Shown piece by piece: positions 53,489 to 63,873 of a stretch of DNA of 64,000 bases. Each line of letters starts with the position of its first letter. The first letter of the stretch is position 1. Source of the DNA: Pyricularia pennisetigena (Eukaryota; Ascomycota; Sordariomycetes; Magnaporthales; Pyriculariaceae); assembly GCF_004337985.1 (NCBI RefSeq), contig NC_043741.1, forward strand, positions 136,747 to 200,746, written 5' to 3'. The notes below the pieces were generated by a model that worked only from the letters and a program-made list of their open reading frames with translations, did no database searches and was not told where the DNA came from. The position numbers and the translations under genes were made by a program.

Positions 53489-55021
53489 TTTTTGCGACGA
53501 GGGGTTTGTGTGGTGTGTCTTTTGGAGGATTGGCAGCAATTAGACTATAGGGTGGTTCGTGTTTTATTCCATAAGATGATATGTGCTTTGTTCCAAGAGA
53601 TGATGTGTGATTTATTCCAAGAAATGGAGATACAAAAACTAAAAGTCGACAAGGCAGGCAGGCAGGTTATGTTACAAGGATCAAGAATGGGGTTTGAACT
53701 ACTGTAGGAAAAAAAAATAAAAAAAAAAAAAAAAAGATGGCCGCTCTCGCTCGTATGCACCGTGTTTTGAACCCCGGGAAAATGCATAGCGCGCATGCGA
53801 CTTCCATCCCCATCATGGTGCGTACTGATACCACCAGGGGAAAAACATGCGCCGTGGCACCCGCTCTACCCTCACTCCCGCGCCAAGCCAACGCGCAGAC
53901 GCTCCGATCCGATGGCCGTTTGCGGAACAGCCACTTATCAAGGTTAATTGCCTAGTTTGGGGGAAATTTTGGGGGGTTTGAGACTGGAGTTGATGTGGGG
54001 GAGGGGCGAGATTGACCTGGACTAACGAGTCAATCAATCATTTTAGTGAGCTTCGCATTGAGTGCCGGGTTAGGTGGACTACTGCCAAAGCTAAAGCTAC
54101 AGTAGTCTACATAAATCTTGGTTTGAAAGCGGACCAAACTCTGTCAAAGCTTGTGCCTGCGGCTTTGTTCTCTGGTTTCCCGACAGCAGCCAAGATGGGA
54201 TGGGATCTACAGTAGCAGTTCGAGGTGATGCATGCTTAATGGATAGGTCAAGTCCAGGTGCCGTAGTACTAATTACGCGAAACTGACAGGTGACCGCGGG
54301 TTTCTGCATCAGAGGCCGATGCTGTGTGACAAAGACAAGCTGACAGACAAAAGGTAACTCGTCCGCAACATGACCCCCACAAAGAGAAACAACCCCCAAA
54401 TGCGGTGGATCAGATATTAAAGTTCCGGGCCAATTTTCTCATGGGAAGAAAATTACCCAGTTGATAAGTTGACAATCGAGGCAATTACAGTGGATGGGGA
54501 ATAATCAGTTGGTGCTTCAGCAGCATACAAGCATTCGCTGGGTAACGGGCCTGTATACCCATTTACTTTGCATGGTTTCGCTGCACCCATCAGGTCGAGC
54601 CGAGGGACGGTTGCAGACTTGCCCCTCATTTACTTTTTTTTGACTTGTGTCCCTGTCGTCGTGCATTTTTTTGTCGAATATTATTTTATTCGGAGCTGAA
54701 GCAGCCGAACATGATGATGTTGGTCTTGAAAGAAGCTTGTCTCTCTTGGCCGACATGCAACCTCTAACGGTTGCCAGGGGAAATTTTAGAGGTGAATCGG
54801 TCAATTAATGATTTGATTTTATTTCTCTTGTGAATTGATTATCTGCAAGCCACGGATGAACGCGGGGCATCGGACCAAGACGCACGCTATTGCGACCAAC
54901 CAAGCCCCTCATCCCTAACTGCGCATACTAAAACCGGGTTAATCCAATACCGCAGACGAAACCTTGAATAAATATTTTTTTTTTTTTTTTTTAAGAAAAA
55001 AAAAAAAAGAGAATCCTCACC
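53489..55021. other. Shared upstream region of hydrolase and D-serine dehydratase genes
   Basis: Near-repeats of CCAAGAGATGAT/CCAAGAAATGG around 53550-53640 (three imperfect copies), an A run near 53707-53735, and a long T run then A run at 54967-55009 directly before the dehydratase ATG. No gene seen. Confidence 0.5.
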
Positions 55022-56539
55022 ATGTCCCAACCACCACCACCCCGTCTCTACCCCTCCTCGCCCCGCGACGCCCTCGTGTCCCAGTACGTAGGGCAGCCGC
55101 TCTCGTCGCTCCCCACGCCGGCGGCGGTGCTGGACGTGGCCGCGGTCCGCCGCAACTGCGGCCGCATGCTGTCGTGCGTGCGGGACCTGGGCCTGCAGTG
55201 GCGCGCGCACGTCAAGACGCACAAGACGGCCGAGGTGACGCGCCTGCAGGTCGGCGACGACGGGCCCGCGCGCATCGTCGTCTCGACCCTGGAGGAGGCC
55301 GAGTTCCTCCTCCCGCTGCTGCGCGAGTACGGCGCGCGCGGGAGGCCCGTCAGCGTCCTGTACGGCCTGCCGCTGCCGCCGGGCCAGCTGCCGCGCCTGG
55401 CGGCCGTGGGCAGGGAGCTGGGCCGCGGCAGCGTCGCCGTCCTGGTCGACCACCCGGCGCAGCTCGAGCGGCTGGAGGAGTTTGCGCGAGCCGCCGGTGC
55501 CGACTTCGCCCCGCACGCCTACCTCAAGATCGACATGGGCGGCAGGCGGGCGGGCGTGCAGCTCGAGAGCGCCGCGTTTGCCGCCGTGGTCCAGGCCGCG
55601 CTGCGGGCGCACGACGCCGGCGCCATCGTCTTGAGTGGCTTGTACTCGCACGCCGGCCACTCGTACGCCGGCGACAGCCGGGCCGCCGCCGTCGCCATGA
55701 TGGCCGCTGAGATCGGCGCGCTGCTGCAGGGTGCCGACGCGGTCGTCAAGGCGCGGGCGGCGGCGGCGGCGGCGGCGGGCGGCAAGGAGCTGCAGCCGCT
55801 CGTGCTGTCGGCGGGAGCGTCGCCGACGGCGCTGGCGGTGCAGAACCTGCTCAGCGGCGAGATGGAGCAGATGACGAGCGAGGCCGGGGTGCGAGGCGCC
55901 GGCGGCGACGACGACGACGACGACGCGCCCGCGTCGCAGGAGCTGATGGCCGCGGTGCTGCAGCTGGGCGCGCTGCTGGAGGACGTGCAGGACAAGGGCC
56001 ACGTCGCCGAGATCCACGCGGGCGTGTACCCGCTGCTGGACATGCAGCAGCTGGCGGCGCACTCGGTGGCCAGGTCGGCGCTGTCGTGGCGCGACGTGGC
56101 CCTGACGGTCCTGGCCGAGGTCTGCAGCGTCTACCCGGGCCGCGGCGATGGGGGCACGCCCGAGGCGCTGTGCGGCGCCGGCGGCCTCGCGCTGGGCCGG
56201 GAGTTCTGCAAGGCCTACCCGGGCATGGCGGTCGTGTCGCCGTGGGGGAGGACGGACGCGGCCGGGAAGCCCATGGCGCTGCCCGAGTGCGACGTCGAGG
56301 ACTACGAGGGGTGGATCGTCGGGCGGTTCGCGCAGGAGCATGGCATCTTGACTTGGAGGGGAAAGAGCGGCGAGGGCGTTCACCTGGACGAGTTTGCCGT
56401 CGGGCAAAAGATTCGCCTGTGGCCCAACCATGCGTGCATCACGAGCAGCCACTTTGGGTGGTATTTTGTTGTCGACTCGGACAGGGTAGGGAAGGAGGAT
56501 GAGGTTGTTGATATTTACATCAAGACCCGGGGATGGTGA
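55022..56539 (+). CDS. D-serine dehydratase / D-threonine aldolase-like fold-type III PLP enzyme
   Basis: Single exon, 505 aa. LPTPAAVLDVAAVRRNC opens the barrel. The PLP lysine lies in WRAHVKTHKT. Further signs: KIDMGGRRAGVQ, LYSHAGHSYAG, LSAGASPTAL (phosphate loop), AEIHAGVYPLLDMQQ, and near the C-terminus WPNHACITSSHFG, whose His and Cys bind the zinc needed by eukaryotic D-serine dehydratase. The reaction would be D-serine to pyruvate and ammonia through 2-aminoacrylate; D-threonine may also be used. It is longer than the yeast enzyme (about 430 aa) because of Ala-rich and poly-Asp (GGDDDDDD) insertions in the middle. Cytosolic. It is divergent from the hydrolase and near RidA. D-threonine aldolase activity is the main alternative. 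Confidence 0.85.
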   Translation: MSQPPPPRLYPSSPRDALVSQYVGQPLSSLPTPAAVLDVAAVRRNCGRMLSCVRDLGLQWRAHVKTHKTAEVTRLQVGDDGPARIVVSTLEEAEFLLPLLREYGARGRPVSVLYGLPLPPGQLPRLAAVGRELGRGSVAVLVDHPAQLERLEEFARAAGADFAPHAYLKIDMGGRRAGVQLESAAFAAVVQAALRAHDAGAIVLSGLYSHAGHSYAGDSRAAAVAMMAAEIGALLQGADAVVKARAAAAAAAGGKELQPLVLSAGASPTALAVQNLLSGEMEQMTSEAGVRGAGGDDDDDDAPASQELMAAVLQLGALLEDVQDKGHVAEIHAGVYPLLDMQQLAAHSVARSALSWRDVALTVLAEVCSVYPGRGDGGTPEALCGAGGLALGREFCKAYPGMAVVSPWGRTDAAGKPMALPECDVEDYEGWIVGRFAQEHGILTWRGKSGEGVHLDEFAVGQKIRLWPNHACITSSHFGWYFVVDSDRVGKEDEVVDIYIKTRGW

Positions 56540-56774
56540 GGTTTCGGTGGTGGGCATTTTGATGATGAATAGAAAATGTTTCAGCGATTGATTTTTTGCA
56601 CTCGTGCGTATTTGTTTGGCAATTATATGTATAGAAATGACCCAAGCATTACTTGCTGATCTAGTGAGTCGCATGTCTATGTCTTGACTCGGGAGTCTCT
56701 TGTTGAACACGCGGGAAAGACGCCAACTGTCTGTCAACCAAAACAGACATGATCTAAACAAGAAAAGAAAACCC

Positions 56775-57792
56775 CTAATCTGCTCTCGTCGACTCGGCCG
56801 CAGCGCCAAAAACCTCAAGCGCATGCACCATTCGATCCCTGACCAGCTCCAACCTGGGCAGCACATCCGGCCCAAGCGGCAGCGCCGTCTCGCCTTGTCG
56901 TCCCTCACCCGCGCCCACGCCGAGAACGACGTCGACGATGACCTTGGCGGCCTTGTCAGCGTCCCCCGCCGGCCTCAAGGCGCCCGTGGACACCACGTTG
57001 ATCATGTCGTGCACCGTGGTGCCCTGGTAGTCGTCGGCCAGCGGAGCGGCTCCGATGCGGACCGCGTTGATCATGTTGGTGCCAAAGGTGCCCAGGTAGG
57101 CGGTGATGACGCGCACGTTGAACTCGGCCACTTCCTTGGCGAGGACCTTGCATACGCCTGAGTTTGTTGGTGAGGATGAGAAAGAAAAAAAAAAAAAAAA
57201 AAGGGTCAGCTGGATCTTGCTACTGGTAAGTGTTCTGTTCCACACAAGCGCTCTCACCATCCATGGCCGCCTTTGCGCCCGCGTAGACTCCCATGGTCTC
57301 TCGGCCCTCCAACCCCGCCCCCGAACTGATGTTGACCACGACTCCGAAGCGCCTCGTGCGCATGCGGGGCGCCGCCGCCCTGATGACCCTGTAGGGTCCG
57401 AAAAACACCGTCTCGAACTGGTCGCGCACCTCGGCCTCGTCAAACTGCTCCACGGCGTGGTGGATCGACCAGCCGGCGTTGTTGATCAGGACGTCGACCG
57501 CGGTGCCGCTCTCCTCGAGCTCGTCGATCAGCGTCTTTCCGGCGTCGGGGCTGTCGACGTCCAGAGGTAGCCAGCGGCCGCCGGCGCCCTCGATCTCGGA
57601 GACGAGAGACGGGGTCCGGGATGGGTTGCGGCTCGTCGCGATGAGGATGTGGCCTGCGGACTGAATGGCGCGGCACAGGGCCAGGCCGAGGCCGGATGAG
57701 CAGCCTGTGACGAGAAAGGTGAGCGGGCGGGACGGGGTGGTGAATTGGGTGCTGGGGATGGCGGAGAGCGTTTTGTTGGATGATGAAGACAT
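56775..57792 (-). CDS. Short-chain dehydrogenase/reductase (SDR)
   Basis: Two exons: 57792-57258 and 57157-56775, 305 aa. The 100-nt intron has donor GTGAGA, a long T run (about 18) and acceptor CTCAG; the join gives AAMDGVCKVLAKEV. Rossmann motif TGCSSGLG, NNAGWSIHH, catalytic Ser in NISSGAG and YAGAK for Tyr/Lys. The classical SDR triad is complete. The region after a single long helix (RVITAYLGTFGTNMINAVR) fits the family in which the product or substrate is an alcohol/ketone, with NAD(P). Arg/Asn at the strand-2 end (ATSRNPSR) suggests NADP preference. Convergent with the D-serine dehydratase gene. Substrate unknown. Confidence 0.87.
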
Positions 57793-59457
57793 GGCTGCTG
57801 GGGGGGTGTCGCTTTATGCTACGAGCGTCGGAAATCGGCTTGTTTGTTCAACATAATCATGATGGAAATCTTGTTGAAGATTCCAAGAATCTGTCATATA
57901 TAGAGTATCTACTATTTGATTCCCAATCCCATCATCAAGCTGCGTCTTTGGTGCACATGGCATCGTTTGCACATTGTTGGCCGGAGTTAAGCTGTGCAAC
58001 TCGGGTTTTGTCGACTCGCGATGGCGATAATCCCATAAATTGGCGATGATAATGATCAGATACGAATTAGATGCAGTGGATGTACTAGGTGCACCAAACG
58101 GACTAAATTGATCATAGAACGCGGCCAGTGTCGAGTGTTATCGAGTCTGCCAGTCAGTCAGCAACTATTGTACATCGGAGCACACGGCTGTTAAGTCCTA
58201 TCTCCACAATTAACTTCCCTCCCCTCAAAATCCGGAGCTGACCGTAGGTTACATTTGGATTGGCGTTAATCTGCTTTGGTCCGAGTCATTCCAGGGGCTT
58301 GACGTATATAGCGGCTTTTGTTATAGGTGATTAAACACCTTGGGGACGGGGAAGACAAAGAGAAAAAAAAAAAAAAAACAGAAAAGAAAACGAGACAATG
58401 TACGGTACTGTAATATACATGTCGCAAGGATAAACGAGTGGAATCGAGTCAGAGAGCTGGGGATTTTCCCTTGGCACAGACCGGTGCGGGGCAAGTTCCC
58501 AGAGAGGTAGCAAAAGGCCATATCAGAACCAGATCAGACCATGGTACTGTGGTAACGAGCAGGGACCCCAGAGCTCGGGAGCCGTTCATGCAGGCCCTGG
58601 TTTGTTTTAGCTTGGGCGCTGCAACAGGCAGTTTTAACCATAGCAGTTGCAGCTACCCACCAGGTTTCCAGCCATTGGGAGCGTTACGGCCGCACACCGA
58701 ACACTTTTTTACGTACATAGGGTATTTCATCGCCACCCGGGACGAATCCCTCCCCCCCTTTTTTTTTTTTTTCCCTTTAGCACCACTGTTATTGGGCTTG
58801 AATGTTTTTTTACTTTACTTCATTTTTTTTACACGGAAGCCCTTCACACCGAGATCATAATACGCATTGTTTATGGTCCGCTTCGGTGACCACGATGCCC
58901 ACACAGCTCAGCTCAGTCTTGGCTTGTTGCCAGTACAGGTATTGACTGTTGTTTTTTTACGTATTCAAAAAGGGTATATCATCCCGTATTAAAGGGCGTT
59001 CGTCGACGCATCCACACTTGGCATGCATGTCACCGATTCGTCGACAACGGGATGCTTCGCCGGGAATCCGGTTTGAAATTTTTGATCCACACGAAAAGTC
59101 AAATCGCCCATCCCCTTTTTCCAATAACGTGATGCGTCTGCAGTAGTCCAAAGAAAAACCTAGACTGTCCCGGCGATTTGGTTCTTGCAATCTCCAGACC
59201 ATGCCAGATTTGCTGCTGTATTGTGTGTTCGTGACTGGGTTTAGAGTGTTGCGCATGCATGGAGAATCACCATGCGATTTTGTCTGCAAGTGTTGCTTGC
59301 TCTGATACCACTAGCTGTCTCGGGGCGCATGAACGCGGGCCGTTGATTTGATACACGCTGTTTTGATAACGTTCTGAACAGGAACCGACAAAAACGACCA
59401 GGACCGGTCTCTCCGGGAGCCAAAGGAAGGAGACGAAAGCACTCGCAGCAACTTGCA
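57793..59457. other. 1.7-kb intergenic region
   Basis: TATA-like GTATATAG near 58303, an A run near 58362-58378, and T runs near 58759 and 58825. The open frame at 58438-58860 starts at GTG, ends in T-tract-coded Phe runs and has no features. No gene seen. Confidence 0.5.
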
Positions 59458-60846
59458 ATGTCGACCAACTCGACAAACCCCACGACAGCCGGGCCACCGA
59501 CCGACGCGGTCTCGCAGCCCCACGAGACGAGACAGCCGGCGCTGTACGCGTGCGTGATCACGACCTACACCGTCAGCGGCATCCTGGTCTCGCTGCGCTT
59601 CTACACGCGCGCCGTCCTCCTGCGGCGGCCCCTGATGGCGGCCGACTGGTGCATCCTGGCGGCGTGGCTGTCGACGGGCGGCGTGGTGGCGTCGTCGCTG
59701 GAGCAGCTGCACTACGGCCTGGGCCTGCACGTCTGGGACACGGACCCGGCCGTCTTCCCGCTGGGCGTGCGCGCCGCCTGGTACGGCTACGTCTTCTACA
59801 GCACCGCCATGTGCCTGACCAAGGTGTCCATACTGCTGCTGTACCTGACTTTCCTGGGCGTGGGCCGCCGCGCGAGGCGTGCCGCCCTCGCCACCCTAGC
59901 CTCCGTCGTCGTCGCGAACCTCTGGATCGCCGCCTCCAACTTCACCGCCTGCGTCCCGCTGCAGGCCTACTGGGACTATGCCCTGCGCGCGAGGCTGCAG
60001 GCTGAAGAAGGCCGCCGCGTCTACTGCCACCCCAACATGGTCTGGTACGTCAACAGCTCCATCAACGTCGTCACCGACTTTGTCATCTTTGCGCTGCCGT
60101 TGCCGGTCGTGCTGGGCATGAGGAAGCTGGCGTGGAGGCAGAAGATGACTTTGATGGGGTTGTTTGGGATGGGCTTCTTGTGAGTTTCTTTTTTTTCTTT
60201 TTTCTTTTTTTTTTTTTTTTTTTTTTTCCTGCCAGGTTCGTAAAACGCTTGCCTCTGCTTCTTCAACTGACAAGCTCATCTCCTCCACAGTGTCTGCATC
60301 GTCGCCATCATCCGCCTCGTCTTCCTAACCTCGGCGGACCGCAGTCAGGATTCCACGTGGAACATTTCCGTCAACACCTTCTGGACCGACGTAGAAGTCA
60401 ACATGTCCATCGCCGTGGCGAGCGCCATGACCCTACGACCGCTCATGACACGCTGGTTCCCGCGCGCCTTTGTGTCCTTTGACGGCGGCGACGCGGACAA
60501 GCACGACAGCGCCCGCGAGAATGCCAACACCTCCCTCGACGCGGCCAACTTTGTCAACGACGTCGCCGTCGCCCCGCCCACCATCGGCAGCCGCAGGACC
60601 AGGACCCCCCACCGGGACGAGCACGCCCGCGCCGAGAGCTGGATCGACTTCCCCGGCAAGCTGGACGGGAGGAACCTGAACGATCTGGAGCAGGGCCGCA
60701 TCAAGCTCAAGGATGTGTCGACTACCACGACGGCGATATCGAGTCCCGTCAGCTTCGGGCCCGACGAAGCGCCCGAGGAACCAGCGACGCAGAGCCACGC
60801 TCGGCAGCTGTCTAGGGATAAGGATGCGTCGTGGCCGTTGCCTTGA
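59458..60846 (+). CDS. Rhodopsin-like seven-TM fungal membrane protein (PTH11-related, no CFEM)
   Basis: Two exons: 59458-60179 and 60291-60846, 425 aa. The intron begins GTGAGTTTC, carries a very long T-rich tract (about 45 bases), a CTGAC branch at 60266 and acceptor CACAG; the join restores FLVCIVAIIRLVFL. There is no signal peptide. Seven segments: YACVITTYTVSGILVSLRF, ADWCILAAWLSTGG, YVFYSTAMCLTKVSILLLYL, LASVVVANLWIAASNF, INVVTDFVIFALPLPVVLG, then after splicing CIVAIIRLVFL and VEVNMSIAVASAM. The LTKVSILLLYL and D-FVIFALPLPVV motifs are typical of the fungal rhodopsin-domain family. The tail is Ser/Thr/Asp-rich. Likely a sensor or orphan receptor; ligand unknown. Second member of this superfamily in the window. 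Confidence 0.83.
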
Positions 60847-61177
60847 AAACGTGAACAAACCAATTATTTGGGTTTTTTTCTCTTTGGAAATGAACTGCAT
60901 TATTTTTTTTTTTTTTTTTTCAGGATGCGGTACAACTCGGGATACTACGACACCCAGGGCCAAGCCGAGCCAAGCCTGCCGGTTAAATGCGTAGAGTGCA
61001 GTCGCGGTTCCGCGATTTGCATGCGCTGATTTGGAGATGCGGCTGCTTGGTCTCCGAGATGGCCACATGTCATCATACGGACGCCTGCAGCAATGATATG
61101 GCTGTTCTTATACCAGCTTTGTCGCAAGCTGTTCAGCCATCAGTTGTTGGCTTGGTCAATGACAAACGCCCGCAAAC
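60847..61177. other. Short intergenic spacer
   Basis: T run at 60902-60920 in the receptor 3' flank, then the upstream region of the SET-domain gene. Nothing else seen. Confidence 0.55.
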
Positions 61178-63620
61178 ATGGACTCAGCACCAGTGTCACA
61201 AGCCGGACCAGCATTCCAAGGAAATGGCCACACGACAAAGAGGCAAGACATGATCAAGCTGCACAACGACAAGGTTCAAAAGCAGCATGAGTTGATCGAG
61301 GCCGGTGGCGAGGAAGGCCGCACCATCAAGCGGCCCGACTTTTCGCATCAGTACCCTGCGTCTTATAAGCCGGTGAAGGAGCTGGAAAAGGTAAGCGTCC
61401 TTTTTTTTTTCTTTTCTGCTAATTGGGCGACCTACCTACTTTACTTTCTCTCTTCCGTATGCGCCGAACCAAAAGAAAAAAGAAAAAAAAAAGCAAAACT
61501 CACAAACACCGAACCAGATAACTCTCGACGCCCTCCGTCCAGATACCCACCACTACGGCAAATGCCTAATCGTCCGGACCGTTGCCCTCCCCTACACTGG
61601 CGTAGGCACAAGCACAATCGTCGAGGACGAGACGGGAGCCGTGGCGCGGCTGGTGATATTCGCCTACAGCGACTCGTCCATCCTCTCCAACGTGCCCGAG
61701 GGCTGCTTTGTCGCGATCAAGGAGCCGTTCTTCCGTTCGTCTTCTCAAGAGGAAGAGGAGAAGGAAGGGGGAGAACTCGACTTAGCGCCCGGCGCATTCA
61801 TCTCGGTCGACCACCCATCCGACATTGTACTCCTCCGCTTCAGCGACCCGGCCATCGCGGCTCGGTTCGGGTCCGTGACGCCGTTGCTCGGCTCGGCCGA
61901 CGAGTGGAAGCAGGCTGGCGACGCCAGCTTCCTGCAGGGCGACCTCGCCACTGCTGCTTTCTGCTACACCGAGGCGCTTGATTTCGCCAGCGCCAACGAC
62001 ACAACCACGCTCGACAAGCAGGGCATCCTCGCCAAGCGTGCAGGGACGCACCTCCTGCTGGGCCGGTTCGACGCGGCGCGCGCCGACGCGCTCGAGTCCC
62101 TGACCAAAAGCGACGGCGGACCGTCGGACTGGCGCGCGCACCAGACGGCAGCCAAGGCCAGCTACGCGCTCGGCGAGTTCCGCACGGCGCTGGCGCACCT
62201 CGATTCGGCCCTGGGCCTCAACCCGACCTCGGCCGCGCTGACCAAAGACCGCGACAGGGCGCTCGCCAGGGTCGCCGAGGAGGAGAGCGGGGAGTACGAC
62301 TTTGCCGCGCTGGCGGCGGCGGTCTCGGGCGGGCGCCGCACGCTGGACGTGGGCAGCTTCAGGCGGCGGACGGAGGAGCGGGCGTCGGCGACGCACGGGC
62401 GCGGGCTGTTCGCGACGGAGCGCATCCCGGCCGGCGAGCTGGTGTTTGTGGAAAAGGCGACGGTGATGCCGCCGCAGTACGACGAGGAGCGGTCGTCGGC
62501 GGCGCTGTACGCGGGCATGGTGCGGCGCATGCTCGACAGCCCCACGCTGGCCCGGCGGCTGTGCGGCATGTTTGCCGGCGGCTACGCCCACGCCACCGGC
62601 CGCGAGGGCGACGTCGTGGACGGCGTCGCCGTCGTCGACGTCTTCCACGCCGAGCTGCTGCGCGTCAAGAACTGCTTCAGCGCCCCGCTGTCCACCACCG
62701 CCGCGAACCTCGCGCCCGACGTCGCGAGGCACCACCCGCCGCGCGCCAGGGGCCTGTGGCCGCTCGCCGCCGCCATGAACCACGCCTGCGTGCCCAACAC
62801 GGCCCGGGCCTTTGTGGCCGACGTCTTCGTCACGCGCGCCCTGAGGGACATCGCCCAGGGCGAGGAGCTCACGCAGTCCTACATCCCCGTGCGGGCCGAC
62901 GTCGCGGCCAGGCAGGCGCAGCACGGCCAGTGGTGGGGGTTCGAGTGCGGGTGCGTGCTGTGCGCGGCCGAAAAGGGCCGGGAGGACGGGGTCCTGGCGA
63001 GGCGGAGGAGGGTGCTGCTCAAACAGATGGAGAAAATGATGGACAGGAGCGCCACGACGGTCGAGATGTCGGGCGCCGTGGATGTGTTTGGCAAGGCCAA
63101 GGCTGACAGCGGAACGGTGCGCAACGTCGAGAGGGTCATGGGCTTGCTGGAGGCGGCGCACGAGGTTGAAGTCTACGGGCCAAACATGGTCTTTGCTGAT
63201 GCTGATGGCGGTGTCGGCGACGGCGACCGCGACGGCGACGGAGACAATGATGCACCGCCGCTTCTACTCCCGCGTCTGCTGCTCATCCTTCCCAGCATGT
63301 GGCTCATGGACGCGTACCGCGGCCGTCGGAAGCACGCCAAGGTGGTGCACATGGCGACCAAGGCGCTGCGCAACTTTGGCTTCCTTTCGTTCCCAGGCCC
63401 CGAGGGCACGAAGATGCAGCACTTTTTCGAGCGGCAGCCTCGGGGAAGCGCGGGAATCGTGACAATTCATCTTGTGCGGGCCCTCATGTGCGCCACCGAG
63501 GCCCTCCGGCACTTGGGCAGGGTCGATGAGGCGGGTGACTGGGAGGCCGCCGCGAGGTTTGCGTTCAAGGTCATAACGGGGTGGGAGAACGACCCTTCTG
63601 TCATGCTTGGGCCGTCTTGA
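61178..63620 (+). CDS. TPR plus SET domain protein (putative lysine methyltransferase)
   Basis: Two exons: 61178-61390 and 61518-63620, 771 aa. Intron donor GTAAGC, T- and A-rich body, acceptor CCAG; phase 0 join ELEK-ITLDALRPD. Exon 1 encodes a charged helical segment. Residues about 210-370 hold TPR-like helices (EWKQAGDASFLQGDLATAAF; YTEALDF; LLLGRFDAARADALES; YALGEFRTALAHLDSAL). A split SET domain follows: THGRGLFATERIPAGELVF, AAAMNHACVPNTARAF, GEELTQSYIPV, then post-SET FECGCVLC. NHxCxPN and GEELTxSY are the AdoMet-binding and catalytic signatures. The C-terminal part is helical. It resembles SMYD-like proteins, which methylate histones or other proteins. No targeting signal seen. Confidence 0.85.
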
Positions 63621-63754
63621 GTAGGAGTCATTTTTGTGGGGCGCGGCTTGTAATAAATATGATCAGCCGGAAAATTTAATACACATGGCCACACCAGCAC
63701 TTACCTGATCCAATTCAGAAGACTTCTTGAATAGAACTGCTAGCGTTGATCAGC
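63621..63754. other. Spacer before 5S rRNA gene
   Basis: 3' flank of the SET gene; nothing else seen. Confidence 0.5.
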
Positions 63755-63873
63755 ACATACGACCATACCCAATGGAATACACGGGATCCCGTCCGCTCTC
63801 CCTTAGTTAAACCATTGAGGGCCGAACTAGTACTCAGGTGGGTGACCACTGGGGAATCCTCGGTGTTATATGT
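63755..63873 (+). rRNA. 5S ribosomal RNA (single dispersed copy, somewhat diverged)
   Basis: About 119 bases starting ACATACGACCATA and ending GTTATATGT, whose ends pair as helix I. Inside are CCCGTCCGCTCTCC, the A-box region with TAGTTAAACC, GAGGGCCGAACTAGTACTC, and the near-universal GGTGGGTGACCAC followed by GAATCCTCGGTG. These are the usual blocks of ascomycete 5S rRNA. A T run at 63884-63890 can serve as Pol III terminator. Several positions differ from the common filamentous-ascomycete sequence (for example TACCCAATGGAATACACGG near the 5' end), so it may be a variant type or an ageing copy. Confidence 0.85.

Noticed and set aside
54887..56908. 673-codon minus frame across the D-serine dehydratase gene
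   Set aside because: Shadow of GC-rich coding; the reading is Arg/Gly/Ala/His-rich without motifs.
58438..58860. 140-codon plus frame
   Set aside because: Starts at GTG, ends in Phe runs coded by T tracts, and has no features.
61782..63161. 459-codon minus frame across the SET/TPR gene
   Set aside because: Shadow of third-position GC. The sense strand carries clear TPR and SET motifs.
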